Shown one piece after another: positions 49,477 through 58,831 of a DNA stretch of 64,000 nucleotides. Made by a program: the position numbers and the translations under genes. Below the pieces are notes generated by a model, which had not been told where the DNA came from, ran no database searches, and worked only from the letters and a program-made list of their open reading frames with translations. Positions within the stretch are counted from its first letter, which is position 1; the number at the start of each line of letters is the position of its first letter. Where the stretch lies: positions 166,477 to 230,476 of the forward strand of contig JAHFRD010000006.1 of NCBI GenBank assembly GCA_023258975.1. Reading direction: 5' to 3'. Source of the DNA: Hydrogenophilales bacterium (GTDB taxonomy: Bacteria; Pseudomonadota; Gammaproteobacteria; Burkholderiales; Thiobacillaceae).

Positions 49477-51846
49477 CTATCGAGTGAGGCCGGCGTAGAG
49501 GAGCGGCAGTTTTTCGGGCAATCGCTGCACGTGATCCACCACCATGTAGTTCTTCTGTCCGAAGATGCGGGACACGTAATTATCCGCGCGCGGATCCAGG
49601 CTCATGCAGTAAGTGGTGACGCCCAGCCTGGCCACCTCCTCCACCGCCTTCTTGGTGTCATAGCGCAGGTATTGCGGGTCGCGCACATCGACGTCGGCCG
49701 GTTCGCCGTCGGTGATGACGATAAGCAGCTTCTTGGCCGAACGTTGCAGTTGCAGGTGATGGCCGGCGTGGCGGACGGCCGCGCCCATGCGGGTGGAAAG
49801 CTGGCCGGTCATACCGGCAAGTTTTGCTTTCGGCGTTTCATCCCAGTGCTGGTCGAAATCCTTGAACCGGTAGTACTCGACATCGTGGCGGCCATCGGAA
49901 CAGAAGCCGTGGATCGCGAACGGGTCGCCCACCTTGTCGATGGCGTCGGCCAGCAACACGCAGGCCTGCTGGGTGAGTTCGCGTACCGAGTATTCCTGAT
50001 CCCGCACTTTCTCGTTGGTGGATTCGGACAAGTCCAGCAGCACCAGAATCGAGAAATCACGGGTTTTGCGCACGCTGCGCATCATGATCCGTGGATCCGG
50101 CTGCCGTCCCAATCGGATGTCGCTGAAGCTGGCGATGGCGGCGTTGATGTCGATCTCGTCGCCGTCCTCCAGCCTGCGGATGCGCTGCACGCCTTGCGGC
50201 TGCATGGCGTCGAGCAGGAACTTCATGCGGTGGATCTCGCGCTTGTACCGCGCGGTGATGCCGTCGATGACTTGCAGGTCGCCCATCTTGGCGCGCTTCT
50301 CCCGCACCGTGGCCCAGGCCGGGCGCTCCAGCTGAATCTGGTAATCCCACTCGGAATAGTGGAAGGGGTCGGATAGGGGCTCCTTGCCCTCCAGCTCGTT
50401 GAAGCTCTTGCCGTTGCTCTCGTCACCGATGTTTTCATAGGGAAACAACTCCGTATCGAGCACCCAGATTTCCTCGGCGTCGTCGCCGGCGTTTTCAACG
50501 TCGACCTCGTTGGCCATCTCGATGGCGCTGACGACCTTGCGCACCTGCTTGATGGATTCGTAGCCGGCGTTGGCCGCCTTGTTGAAATCGAATTCCTCGA
50601 ATTCCCAGAAATAGCGGTTGTCGTCGCGATAGGGCGCGGTGAGCAGGTCGGTGCGCGGATTGAAGGGAATGCGTTTCTGCGAGTGGTTGCAAATAAGGCT
50701 GTGCGCGAGGGTGACGCCGATTTCCCAGGACGTGTGGTTGTTGTCCAGCTTGTCCTGGGCCAGGGCGAACAGTGCGCGGCCCTCGTTGATCCACGGGTCA
50801 CCGTCCTGGTACTGGTCGTCGAGCAGGGCGCGCGCCAGGCGGTTGAGGTAGTCGCCCATGCTCTTGTTCATATCGGGTGTCGCCGTGTGCAGCTTGCTCC
50901 AGAGCTGCTTCAGGCCGGGAAAACGGCGAATCGACAACGCTTCCACCCGCGCATCCTCGACCACGCTGATGACCGCCATCTGCATGGGGTTGAGCGCCTC
51001 GGCGGAAATGGGGAATTTCGTCTCCACCATATGCGCGGCGCAATGCGCGGCGGTGGCGCGGTACAGCTCCAGGCCGGAGATTGCTTCCTGGCCGTCCCGG
51101 GTGAAGTCATCAAAGGCATCCGGCAGATGCAACAGATAGCCTTCGATATAGGGGCGATAACCTTCGCGCGACTCGAAGTCGCCGGAGGTGGGGCGCATGA
51201 AGAAATCCCTTGCCCAGAGCGCGCGCAGATACATGTTGATGCGCCGCTGCACGTCCACCAGCAGGGTGCCCTTGCGCTCCATTTGCAGCATCGCCAGCGA
51301 TTCCCTGGAATCGAGGCTGAAGTACTTGATCTGCTCCTCGTAGTTGGTGCGGTGGGCGTGCGCCCCCCACAACGCCCAGCGGCGCAGGCCGCCCAGGGTG
51401 AGCTGCTGGAACAGCACTTCCAGCTTGTCCAGCATCGGCCGCACGCCGCGTGGCGCCTGCGCGATCAGGGTGTTGATGAATTGCAGGTACTTGACGAACA
51501 ACCCGGCGTCGCCGAGGCGGTTGGCGGCGGTGGCCGAGGTGGCGAGCAGCAGTTCGATCACCGCGCCCGAGGTCCGGGAGGCCAGCGAGAGCGAGGCGGC
51601 GGCGAGGTCGCCGACCACGTCCTCGCCCACTTCCTTGGCGACCAGGGGCGCTTCCTCGATCCAGGTCTCCACCAGCGAGTCGCCCTTGCCCAGGCCGCGA
51701 ATCGCGGAGGCGCCCTTCAGGTAATTGTCCAGGCCGCGCGGAGAGAACACCTTGGTCGCCTCATGCCAGTTGGCCTGGAGCGCCGCCTGGCTGTGCGGTG
51801 ACAGGTCTTCCAGCAATTCGGCGTAGTCAGCGAGATTGATCGACAT
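49477..51846 (-). CDS. cbbO: RuBisCO activase subunit CbbO (von Willebrand factor A domain)
   Basis: CbbO works with the AAA+ ring CbbQ to remove inhibitory sugar phosphates from RuBisCO. It has 789 residues: a helical N-terminal part and a C-terminal VWA domain whose MIDAS motif DxSxS is visible in SILVLLDLSESTNEKV. The adaptor role in binding RuBisCO is known for CbbO proteins. It starts 30 bp after cbbQ, in the standard order. Confidence 0.94.
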   Translation of the reverse strand: MSINLADYAELLEDLSPHSQAALQANWHEATKVFSPRGLDNYLKGASAIRGLGKGDSLVETWIEEAPLVAKEVGEDVVGDLAAASLSLASRTSGAVIELLLATSATAANRLGDAGLFVKYLQFINTLIAQAPRGVRPMLDKLEVLFQQLTLGGLRRWALWGAHAHRTNYEEQIKYFSLDSRESLAMLQMERKGTLLVDVQRRINMYLRALWARDFFMRPTSGDFESREGYRPYIEGYLLHLPDAFDDFTRDGQEAISGLELYRATAAHCAAHMVETKFPISAEALNPMQMAVISVVEDARVEALSIRRFPGLKQLWSKLHTATPDMNKSMGDYLNRLARALLDDQYQDGDPWINEGRALFALAQDKLDNNHTSWEIGVTLAHSLICNHSQKRIPFNPRTDLLTAPYRDDNRYFWEFEEFDFNKAANAGYESIKQVRKVVSAIEMANEVDVENAGDDAEEIWVLDTELFPYENIGDESNGKSFNELEGKEPLSDPFHYSEWDYQIQLERPAWATVREKRAKMGDLQVIDGITARYKREIHRMKFLLDAMQPQGVQRIRRLEDGDEIDINAAIASFSDIRLGRQPDPRIMMRSVRKTRDFSILVLLDLSESTNEKVRDQEYSVRELTQQACVLLADAIDKVGDPFAIHGFCSDGRHDVEYYRFKDFDQHWDETPKAKLAGMTGQLSTRMGAAVRHAGHHLQLQRSAKKLLIVITDGEPADVDVRDPQYLRYDTKKAVEEVARLGVTTYCMSLDPRADNYVSRIFGQKNYMVVDHVQRLPEKLPLLYAGLTR

Positions 51847-51876
51847 GGTTCAATGCTCTCGGAGTAGGGTGCGCCG

Positions 51877-52680
51877 TCAGAAGAACGTGGTGACAGCGGC
51901 GTCCAGCGCGTCGCGCATGTCCGGGTCGTCGGTGATCGGCCGCACCAGGGCGACGCGGCAGGCGGCCTCGGGCGCGACCCCCTTGGCGATCAGACTGCCG
52001 GCGTAGATCAGCATACGGGTGGACAGGCCTTCGTCCAGACCGTGGCCCTTGAGGTTACGCGAACGCTCGGCGATGGATACCAGCTTGCCGGCGATATCGG
52101 TGGCCACACCCGATTCATGCGCCACGATCTCGCTTTCGATCTCGTGCTCGGGATAGGTGAAGTCGAGTCCGCCGAAACGCTGTTTGGTGGACTGTTTCAG
52201 ATCCTTCATCAGCGACTGATAGCCGGGGTTGTAGGAAATCACAATCTGGAAATCGGGGTGGGCGTGAACCAGTTCGCCCTTCTTTTCCAGCGGCAGGACG
52301 CGGCGGTTGTCGGTGAGCGGATGGATCACCACGGTGGTGTCCTGGCGCGCCTCGACCACCTCGTCGAGATAGACGATGGCGCCGTGGCGGGCGCCGAGGG
52401 CCAGCGGGCCGTCCTGCCATTCGGTGCCCTGGGCGGAGAGCAGGAAACGGCCGACCAGGTCGGAGGCGGTCATGTCCTCGTTACAGGCCACGGTAATCAA
52501 GGGCTTGCCCAGCTTGTACGCCATGTATTCGACGAAACGGGTCTTGCCGCAGCCGGTCGGCCCCTTGAGCATCATCGGCATACGCACGGAGTAGGCGGCC
52601 TCGTACAACGCCACCTCGTCGGCGACGGCGCGGTAATAGGGTTCCTGGGTGATTCGGTATTGATTGATGATCTGGCTCAT
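51877..52680 (-). CDS. cbbQ: RuBisCO activase ATPase CbbQ (MoxR-type AAA+)
   Basis: A 267-residue AAA+ protein from the ATG at 52680 (MSQIINQYRITQEPYYRAVA). Walker A is LKGPTGCGKTRFVEYMA (40-47 for the core), and Walker B is AIVYLDEVVEARQDTT. QIVISYNPGYQSLMKDL is the sensor-type segment of NorQ/CbbQ proteins. It forms hexamers that power CbbO remodelling of RuBisCO. The frame upstream of 52680 is part of a palindromic repeat. Confidence 0.96.
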   Translation of the reverse strand: MSQIINQYRITQEPYYRAVADEVALYEAAYSVRMPMMLKGPTGCGKTRFVEYMAYKLGKPLITVACNEDMTASDLVGRFLLSAQGTEWQDGPLALGARHGAIVYLDEVVEARQDTTVVIHPLTDNRRVLPLEKKGELVHAHPDFQIVISYNPGYQSLMKDLKQSTKQRFGGLDFTYPEHEIESEIVAHESGVATDIAGKLVSIAERSRNLKGHGLDEGLSTRMLIYAGSLIAKGVAPEAACRVALVRPITDDPDMRDALDAAVTTFF

Positions 52681-52690
52681 TGCGTACTCC

Positions 52691-52742
52691 GTAGGGTGCG
52701 CCGCGCGCACCATCCTGAATCGGTGCGCACGGCGCACCCTAC
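52691..52742. repeat. Near-perfect palindrome between cbbS and cbbQ, GTAGGGTGCGCC family
   Basis: GTAGGGTGCGCCGCGCGCAC pairs with GTGCGCACGGCGCACCCTAC across a 12-bp spacer. The stem would be about 20 bp with two mismatches. A half-copy (GTAGGGTGCGCC) occurs before cbbO at 51864. Confidence 0.88.
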
Positions 52743-52774
52743 ACCCCCCTCCCTCCGGGAGAGGGACGTGAAGA

Positions 52775-53131
52775 TCAAACCGTCTTGCCGCGAAAGATCA
52801 CCATCGCCGCGCCCTGCGACTGCTTGAAGTTGTCGTAACCAACCAGGCGCACATGGTTGTTCGGGTTGGCCTTGTGGCAGGCTTCGGCTTCGGCCAGCAC
52901 ATGATCCACGTCGGTCTCGCCGAACATCGGCAGCTTCCACATGTACCAGTAGGAGTCCATCAGGTACTCGGGCTCGATATGCTCGATCGCCGGGTTCCAG
53001 CCCTTCTTCACCAGGTACTCGACCTGCTTCTTGATGTTGGCCGCATCCATCGCGGGCAGGTAGGAGAAGGTCTCGAACTTGCGGCTGGCGGGGTCGGAGA
53101 GGCGAGAGTTGTAATCCATCACATCAGACAT
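52775..53131 (-). CDS. cbbS: RuBisCO small subunit, form I
   Basis: A 118-residue protein, [20 protein letters not shown], with the conserved [20 protein letters not shown] and [19 protein letters not shown]. It caps the L8 core of form I RuBisCO. It lies 89 bp downstream of cbbL, a gap that contains a palindromic repeat, with cbbQ next. Confidence 0.97.
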   Translation of the reverse strand: MSDVMDYNSRLSDPASRKFETFSYLPAMDAANIKKQVEYLVKKGWNPAIEHIEPEYLMDSYWYMWKLPMFGETDVDHVLAEAEACHKANPNNHVRLVGYDNFKQSQGAAMVIFRGKTV

Positions 53132-53163
53132 TGCGTATTCCTCATAAACGGTAGTGCGTTGTC

Positions 53164-53211
53164 GTAGGAGCGAGCTTGCTCGCGATTAATCGCGGCCAAG
53201 GCCGCTCCTAC
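53164..53211. repeat. REP-like palindrome between cbbL and cbbS, GTAGGAGCG family
   Basis: GTAGGAGCGAGCTTGCTCGCG, a TTAAT spacer, then CGCGGCCAAGGCCGCTCCTAC. The outer arms are complementary. It ends 9 bp before the cbbL stop codon on the other side of the gap. It is a relative of the element at 7264. Confidence 0.87.
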
Positions 53212-53220
53212 AGGGCGTTA

Positions 53221-54642
53221 TTACTTGTGCGCGACGTCCAGCTTGTCGACGGTGTCGAACTCGAACTTGATCTCTTTCCAGGTTTCCATGGCGATCTTCA
53301 GTTCCGGAGAGTTCTTGGCGGCATCGGTCAGGATGGTCTTGCCTTCCTTCTCGATCGCGACGCCACGGTTGCGGGCTTCGACACAGGCTTCCAGCGCGAC
53401 CCGGTTGGCGGCGGCGCCGGCGGCGTTGCCCCAGGGGTGGCCCAAGGTGCCGCCACCGAACTGCAACACGGAGTCGTCACCGAAGATGGTGACCAGCGCC
53501 GGCATGTGCCAGACGTGGATGCCGCCGGAGGCGACCGGCATGACGCCGGGCATGGAGCCGAAGTCCTGGTCGAACATGATGCCGCGGCTGCGATCTTCCT
53601 TGATGAACTCGTCGCGCATGATGTCGATCCAGCCCAGGGTCGCGTCACGGTCGCCTTCCAGCTTGCCGACGACGGTGCCGGAGTGCAGGTGGTCGCCGCC
53701 GGACAGGCGCAGCACCTTGGTCAGCACGCGGAAGTGGATGCCGTGGTGCGGGTTGCGGTCAAGCACGGCGTGCATGGCGCGGTGGATGTGCAGCAGCATG
53801 CCGTTGTCGCGACACCAGTTGGCCAGGCCCGTGTTGGCGGTCAGGCCACCGGTCAGGAAGTCGTGCATGATGATCGGAGCGCCGATTTCCTTGGCGTATT
53901 CGGCTCGCTTGTACATCTCTTCCGGGGTCGGCGCGGTGACGTTCAGGTAGTGGCCCTTGCGCTCGCCGGTTTCCCGCTCGGCTTTCTCGGTGGCTTCCTG
54001 GACGAAGTCGAAACGCTGCTTCCAACGCATGAACGGCTGGCTGTTGACGTTCTCGTCGTCCTTGGTGAAGTCCAGGCCGCCACGCAGGCACTCGTACACG
54101 GCGCGGCCGTAGTTCTTGGCGGACAGGCCCAGCTTGGGCTTGATGGTGCAGCCCAGCAGGGGACGGCCGTACTTGTTCATGATGTCGCGCTCGACCTGGA
54201 TGCCCAGGGGCGGGCCGCCACAGGTCTTGACGTAGGCGATGGGGAAACGCACGTCTTCCAGGCGCAGGGCACGCAGGGCCTTGAAGCCGAATACGTTGCC
54301 GACCAGGGAGGTCAGCACGTTGACCATCGAGCCTTCCTCGAACAGGTCGATCGGGTAGGCCACGAAGGCGTAGAAACAGGTGTCGTCGCCCGGCACATCC
54401 TCGATGCGATAGGCGCGGCCCTTGTAGTAGTCCAGGTCGGTCAGGAGGTCGGTCCACACCGTGGTCCAGGTGCCGGTGGACGACTCGGCGGCCACGGCGG
54501 CGGCGACTTCCTCGCGGGGAACGCCAGGCTGCGGGGTGACCTTGAAGCAGGCGAGGATGTCGGTGTCCTGGGGGGTGTATTCCGGGGTCCAGTAGGTCTG
54601 GCGATATTCTTTTACGCCAGCGTTGTAGGTCTTCACAGCCAT
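53221..54642 (-). CDS. cbbL: RuBisCO large subunit, form IA-type
   Basis: This enzyme fixes CO2 onto ribulose 1,5-bisphosphate in the Calvin cycle. It has 473 residues from the ATG at 54642. Active-site elements are intact: [25 protein letters not shown] (carbamylated Lys with Asp and Glu), HIHRAMHAV, loop 6 [11 protein letters not shown], and [10 protein letters not shown]. Placement with cbbQ/cbbO and no carboxysome genes suggests form IAq rather than IAc; this is inference. A longer frame upstream is not family-like. Confidence 0.98.
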   Translation of the reverse strand: MAVKTYNAGVKEYRQTYWTPEYTPQDTDILACFKVTPQPGVPREEVAAAVAAESSTGTWTTVWTDLLTDLDYYKGRAYRIEDVPGDDTCFYAFVAYPIDLFEEGSMVNVLTSLVGNVFGFKALRALRLEDVRFPIAYVKTCGGPPLGIQVERDIMNKYGRPLLGCTIKPKLGLSAKNYGRAVYECLRGGLDFTKDDENVNSQPFMRWKQRFDFVQEATEKAERETGERKGHYLNVTAPTPEEMYKRAEYAKEIGAPIIMHDFLTGGLTANTGLANWCRDNGMLLHIHRAMHAVLDRNPHHGIHFRVLTKVLRLSGGDHLHSGTVVGKLEGDRDATLGWIDIMRDEFIKEDRSRGIMFDQDFGSMPGVMPVASGGIHVWHMPALVTIFGDDSVLQFGGGTLGHPWGNAAGAAANRVALEACVEARNRGVAIEKEGKTILTDAAKNSPELKIAMETWKEIKFEFDTVDKLDVAHK

Positions 54643-54804
54643 GTAGCGCTCCTTGCGAGGATGTTGGTCGGTCCGACGAACCGGTTGTGTTCCGATTCGA
54701 AGTGGGCGCATCTTGGCGGCACATAGGCATAAATAACAGTCACGTTTTTCTATCGTGAACATAGTATTTAGTCTATCTTTTACCCCGCCCGCAACGAGAC
54801 CGCC
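54643..54804. promoter_or_regulatory. Divergent cbbL/cbbR control region
   Basis: This 162-bp gap is markedly AT-rich for the window. It holds the imperfect dyads TAT-N7-ATA (54751-54763) and ATAG-N8-CTAT (54761-54776), consistent with LysR-type CbbR operators near the cbbR start. I could not fix a -35/-10 pair for cbbL with confidence. Confidence 0.6.
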
Positions 54805-55794
54805 ATGCGCCACCACACCACCTTCCGCCAACTCGAAATCTTTGAAGCCATCGCCCGCCTGGGCAGTTTCACCCGTGCTTCCGAGGAGCTTTACCTGACC
54901 CAGCCCACCGTCTCCATGCAGATGAAGAAGCTCACCGATATCGTCGGCTCGCCGCTGGTGGAGCAGGTGGGCAAGAAGGTGCTGCTGACCGAGGACGGGC
55001 GCGAACTGGCCCAGGCCAGCCGCGAGGTCTTCGCCATCCTCGACCGCTACACCATGTCGGTGGCGCAACGGCGAGGCATGGAGAAGGGCAGGCTCAAGCT
55101 GATGGCCATCACCACCGCCTCCTATTTCGCGCCGCGTCTGCTCGGCGAGTTCTCCCGGCTGCATCCCGGTATCGAGGTCTCCCTGCGGGTCACCAACCGG
55201 GAACAAGTTCTGGCCAGCATGGCCGACAACCTGGATGACCTCTATCTGCTGGGGCAGCCGCCGGAGGAAATGGATGTGGTGGCCACTCCTTTCATGGATA
55301 ACCCCCTGGTCGTGCTGGCCCCTCCGGGGCACCCCCTCGCCGCCGCCAGGGCCATTTCCCTGGCGCGTCTGACCAAGGAACCCTGGCTCATGCGGGAGGC
55401 GGGATCAGGCACCCGCAAGGCCATCGAGCGGCTGTTCCTGGAACATGGATTGGAAATCCGCCCCAGACTGGAACTGGGCAGCAACGAGGCCATCAAGCAG
55501 GCCATCCTTGCCGGGCTGGGCATCTCCGCCCTGTCATGCCACGCCCTGGCGCTGCACCAGCCGAACCAGTTCTCCGTGCTCGACGCGGAAGGTTTCCCCA
55601 TCCGGCGCCACTGGTACGCGGTTTACCCGGCGAACCGGCAACTCTCGGTGGTGGCTCGCGCGTTCCTGGATTTCCTGCTCCACCAGGGCGACATCCTGCC
55701 CTGCTCCCCCGTCGCCGGCATGCCCGGTTGCGGCGTGGCTTGCCGCGCGGATCGAAAAACCGACCTGGCGCCTTACGCGCCTCACGCCGCCTGA
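54805..55794 (+). CDS. cbbR: LysR-type regulator of the cbb operon
   Basis: A 329-residue LysR regulator. The N-terminal helix-turn-helix covers [20 protein letters not shown] and [13 protein letters not shown], and the effector-binding domain starts near residue 90 ([20 protein letters not shown]). CbbR proteins activate Calvin-cycle operons in response to metabolites such as RuBP or NADPH. Divergent placement next to cbbL supports the name. Confidence 0.94.
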   Translation: MRHHTTFRQLEIFEAIARLGSFTRASEELYLTQPTVSMQMKKLTDIVGSPLVEQVGKKVLLTEDGRELAQASREVFAILDRYTMSVAQRRGMEKGRLKLMAITTASYFAPRLLGEFSRLHPGIEVSLRVTNREQVLASMADNLDDLYLLGQPPEEMDVVATPFMDNPLVVLAPPGHPLAAARAISLARLTKEPWLMREAGSGTRKAIERLFLEHGLEIRPRLELGSNEAIKQAILAGLGISALSCHALALHQPNQFSVLDAEGFPIRRHWYAVYPANRQLSVVARAFLDFLLHQGDILPCSPVAGMPGCGVACRADRKTDLAPYAPHAA

Positions 55795-55880
55795 ATCAGA
55801 GAAGCGGGGTCGGCACAACCTCATACCAGCAAGTGGTCGAATGACATAACCTGTCGGCTTTCCCCATTCCGCCGATTTTC

Positions 55881-57773
55881 ATGGCCGCACCCAACTCCCT
55901 CATCCTCGCCACGGTCGAACATCTCGCCCGTTTTGCCCCCTTCGACAGCATGGCGCGGGAACATCTGGCCTGGTTGGCGGAGCGGCTCAAGCTGGCCTAC
56001 TACGCCAGGGGGGAAACCGTGCTGGGGCCGGAATCCGGCCCCGTCAAGACCTTCTACATCATCAAACAGGGCGTAATCAACGGCGAGCAGGATGTGGTGC
56101 GCGCCCAGGACGACGCCTCCTGGCTGGAACTGCATGAAGGCGAATGCTTCCCCCTCGGCGCCCTGCTGTCCAAGCGCGGCGTCGCCAGCACCTACCGGGC
56201 CGGGCACGACACCTTCTGCTTCGAACTCGCGGCGGCGGATTTTCGCGAGTTGCTCAAGAACAGCGACGCCTTCAACGATTTCTGCACCCGGCGCATCGCC
56301 AACCTGCTGGAACAGTCCAAACAGGCGCTCCAGGCCCAGTACGCCAAATCCAGCAGCGACCAGCAATCCATGTCCAGCACGCTGGAAACCCTGATCCGGC
56401 GCGAGCCGGTGACCTGCGCGCCGGAAACCCCCCTGCGCGCAGTGCTGGAAACCATGCACAAACAGGGCATCGGCTCCATGATCGCGGTGGACGAGCGGCA
56501 AAAACCGGTGGGCATCTTCACCCTGCATGACGTCCTCAGCCGGGTCGCCCTGGACGGCGTCAGCCTGGACGTGCCGTTCAAGACGGTGATGAGCGCGAAT
56601 CCGCGCACTTTGCCGCCCCACGCCCTGGCCCATGACGCGGCTCTGGTCATGGCCAAGCACGGTTTCCGCCACATCCTGGTGGAGGAGGACGGCCAGCTCA
56701 AGGGGCTGGTCTCGGAGAAGGATCTCTTTTCCCTGCAACGGGTGGGCCTGCGCCAGATCAGCGGCGCCATCCGCAACGCCGAACACCTGGACACCCTCAT
56801 CCATTCGGCCGGAGATATTCGCCAACTGGCGCACAACATGCTGGCCCAGGGCGTGGCGGCGGAACAGCTCACCCAGATCCTCTCCACCCTCAATGACCTG
56901 CTCACCACCCGCATCCTCGAACTGGAACTGCGCAACGACCCGGCCGCCAGCGGGCTGGAGTTCTGCTGGCTGGCGCTGGGCTCCGAGGGACGCCTGGAAC
57001 AGACCCTGAATACCGATCAGGACAACGGCATCGTGTTCGCCGTGAAACCGGGAGACGACCCGGAGGCCGCGCGCGCCGTCCTCGCGCCCCTCGCCAGGCG
57101 CGTCAATCTGGCCCTAGCGGAATGTGGTTTCCCCTTGTGCAACGGCGAAGTGATGGCCTCCAACCCGAAATGGTGCCTGTCACTACAGGAGTGGAAACAC
57201 ACCTTCGCCGACTGGATCGACCACGGCGATCCCTTGGCCTTGCTGTATTCCACGATCTTCTTCGACTTCCGGCCCCTTTATGGCGCCGATCACCTGGCCT
57301 TCGAACTACGTGAATGGCTGCGCGGCGCCGCGAAAGCCAACAGCCGTTTCCTGCATCAGATGGCGGTCAACGCCCTGCGCAACAGCCCTCCCTCGGGCTC
57401 GGTTTGGGATTTCTTCACCGGCAAGGGGAACATCCTCGACCTCAAGCTCAACGGCATCACCCCCTTCGTCGATGCCGCGCGCATTTTCAGCCTGGCCGTC
57501 GGCGGCAAGCAGACCAACACCCCGCAGCGCCTGCGCGAGATCGTCGCGCCCCTGCGGATCGACCCGCGCGACGCGGAAGCCTGGTGCGACGCCTTCCTGT
57601 TCATCCAGCTCCTGCGCCTGCGACTGCATCATGACCAGAGCGAACGCGACGAAACCCTGACCAACCAGGTCGATCCGGACAGTTTCAACCACCTGGACAA
57701 ACGCATACTCAAGGAAGCCTTCCGCCAGGCGCGCAAGTTGCAAACCAAGTTGTCCCTGGATTACCAGGCATGA
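55881..57773 (+). CDS. Cyclic nucleotide-binding/CBS/DUF294 signalling protein
   Basis: A 630-residue protein: an N-terminal cNMP-binding-like domain (about 12-145; KTFYIIKQGVINGEQ), a CBS pair (about 165-290; LIRREPVTCAPETPLRAVLE), then a DUF294 nucleotidyltransferase fold with GSEGRLEQTLNTDQDNGIVF and its C-terminal domain (ILKEAFRQARKLQTKLSLDY). Related genes are linked with acetate uptake and DnaQ-like exonucleases; here the exonuclease gene overlaps by 4 bp and actP lies within 1.1 kb. It is a paralogue of the shorter protein at 45801. Confidence 0.93.
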   Translation: MAAPNSLILATVEHLARFAPFDSMAREHLAWLAERLKLAYYARGETVLGPESGPVKTFYIIKQGVINGEQDVVRAQDDASWLELHEGECFPLGALLSKRGVASTYRAGHDTFCFELAAADFRELLKNSDAFNDFCTRRIANLLEQSKQALQAQYAKSSSDQQSMSSTLETLIRREPVTCAPETPLRAVLETMHKQGIGSMIAVDERQKPVGIFTLHDVLSRVALDGVSLDVPFKTVMSANPRTLPPHALAHDAALVMAKHGFRHILVEEDGQLKGLVSEKDLFSLQRVGLRQISGAIRNAEHLDTLIHSAGDIRQLAHNMLAQGVAAEQLTQILSTLNDLLTTRILELELRNDPAASGLEFCWLALGSEGRLEQTLNTDQDNGIVFAVKPGDDPEAARAVLAPLARRVNLALAECGFPLCNGEVMASNPKWCLSLQEWKHTFADWIDHGDPLALLYSTIFFDFRPLYGADHLAFELREWLRGAAKANSRFLHQMAVNALRNSPPSGSVWDFFTGKGNILDLKLNGITPFVDAARIFSLAVGGKQTNTPQRLREIVAPLRIDPRDAEAWCDAFLFIQLLRLRLHHDQSERDETLTNQVDPDSFNHLDKRILKEAFRQARKLQTKLSLDYQA

Positions 57774-58474
57774 ACTGGCTCGCCCGCCTGTTCGGCGGCA
57801 AACCCGCGCTGACCCCGGAACAGGCCGAACGCCTGGCCGCCTGGCGCTCGTTGCCGGCGCCCGATCCGGGCGCCTCCCACGCGGCAAGCCGCTATGTGGT
57901 GGTGGACGTGGAAACCAGCGGCCTGAATCTGGCCAAGGACCGACTCATCGCCATCGGTGCCATTGCCGTCCACGCGGGCAATATCCACCTCGCCGACAGC
58001 ATGGAAATCATCCTGCGCCAGAACCGCGCCAGCGACCACGACAACATCCTGATCCACGGCATCGGCGGCACCGCGCAGACGGAGGGCGTGCCTCCGGTGG
58101 AGGCCCTGCTGACCTTCCTTGAATATCTGGGCAAATCGCCCCTGGTGGCCTTCCATGTCGCCTTCGACCGAACCATGATCGAGCGCGCCCTGAAGACCTT
58201 CCTGGGCTTCAAGTTCAACCACGCCTGGGCCGACCTGGCCTACCTCTGCCCCGCGCTCCACCCTGAACTCGCGCGCTCGCACCGCTCCCTCGACCAATGG
58301 ATGACGCGTTTCGGCATCAGCAACTATGCCCGCCACAGCGCCCTCGCCGACGCGCTCTCCACGGCGGAGTTGATGCTCTCCCTGCGCGAGCGTATGTCCG
58401 CCCGGCATGTCGACAACTTCAAGGCCATGCGCGACCTGGACAAGGCGCAGCGCATGACCCACTGGACGGGCTGA
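57770..58474 (+). CDS. DnaQ-like 3'-5' exonuclease family protein
   Basis: A 234-residue DEDDh-type nuclease. Exo I is YVVVDVETSGLN (Asp, Glu), Exo II lies in PLVAFHVAFDRTMIERAL, and Exo III is RHSALADALSTAELML with His and Asp. Proteins of this type resemble the polymerase III epsilon subunit but commonly act outside the replisome. The start overlaps the DUF294 gene (ATGA), a conserved pairing that hints at coupled signalling. Confidence 0.92.
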   Translation: MNWLARLFGGKPALTPEQAERLAAWRSLPAPDPGASHAASRYVVVDVETSGLNLAKDRLIAIGAIAVHAGNIHLADSMEIILRQNRASDHDNILIHGIGGTAQTEGVPPVEALLTFLEYLGKSPLVAFHVAFDRTMIERALKTFLGFKFNHAWADLAYLCPALHPELARSHRSLDQWMTRFGISNYARHSALADALSTAELMLSLRERMSARHVDNFKAMRDLDKAQRMTHWTG

Positions 58475-58592
58475 ACCCTCGGCGGCCGCCCCCGCGACAA
58501 CGCTCGACACGGGCACATGAACCCGGATTGTCCATTAGCGCCATATCTCTCCTGAAGAGGCTCAGGTTTGCCGCAATAGCCGCAGTAAAGGG

Positions 58593-58662
58593 TGTAGCGC
58601 CGGCGTCTCGCCGGCTCGTTCGCCTGATTGGAAGAACTCGCCGGCGAGACGCCGGCGCTACA
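58593..58662. repeat. Palindromic repeat, GTAGCGCCGGCG family, best-preserved copy
   Basis: TGTAGCGCCGGCGTCTCGCC is mirrored exactly by GGCGAGACGCCGGCGCTACA, with about 30 bp between. The arms can fold into a long stem in either strand. Confidence 0.92.
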
Positions 58663-58704
58663 GGGGCGCGCGCCTGGATTCGCCGCCAATGGACAATCCG
58701 GGAT

Positions 58705-58733
58705 GAAAAAACCCCGCCGAAGCGGGGTTTTTT
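58705..58733. terminator. Bidirectional rho-independent terminator
   Basis: AAAAAACCCCGC, a CGAA loop and GCGGGGTTTTTT. A-run and T-run flanks let it stop transcription from both the exonuclease side and the actP side. Confidence 0.93.
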
Positions 58734-58831
58734 CATGGGCGGGAGCACCGGGTCAGTGTGCCCCAACTTCTCCAGCGCCACGCGGATAGCGGATGCTGGA
58801 GCCTCACCTTCGGCACCTCGGCAAGCGCCAC

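Larger units (their letters stand above)
58475..58831. other. Gap without a gene between the exonuclease gene and actP
   Basis: These 357 bp between convergent genes contain a palindromic repeat at 58593-58662 and a bidirectional terminator at 58705-58733. I see no protein-coding or RNA gene. Confidence 0.8.

Noticed and set aside
53176..54726. A 516-codon plus-strand frame opposite cbbL
   Set aside because: cbbL is unambiguous on the minus strand; the opposite frame is a codon-bias artefact.
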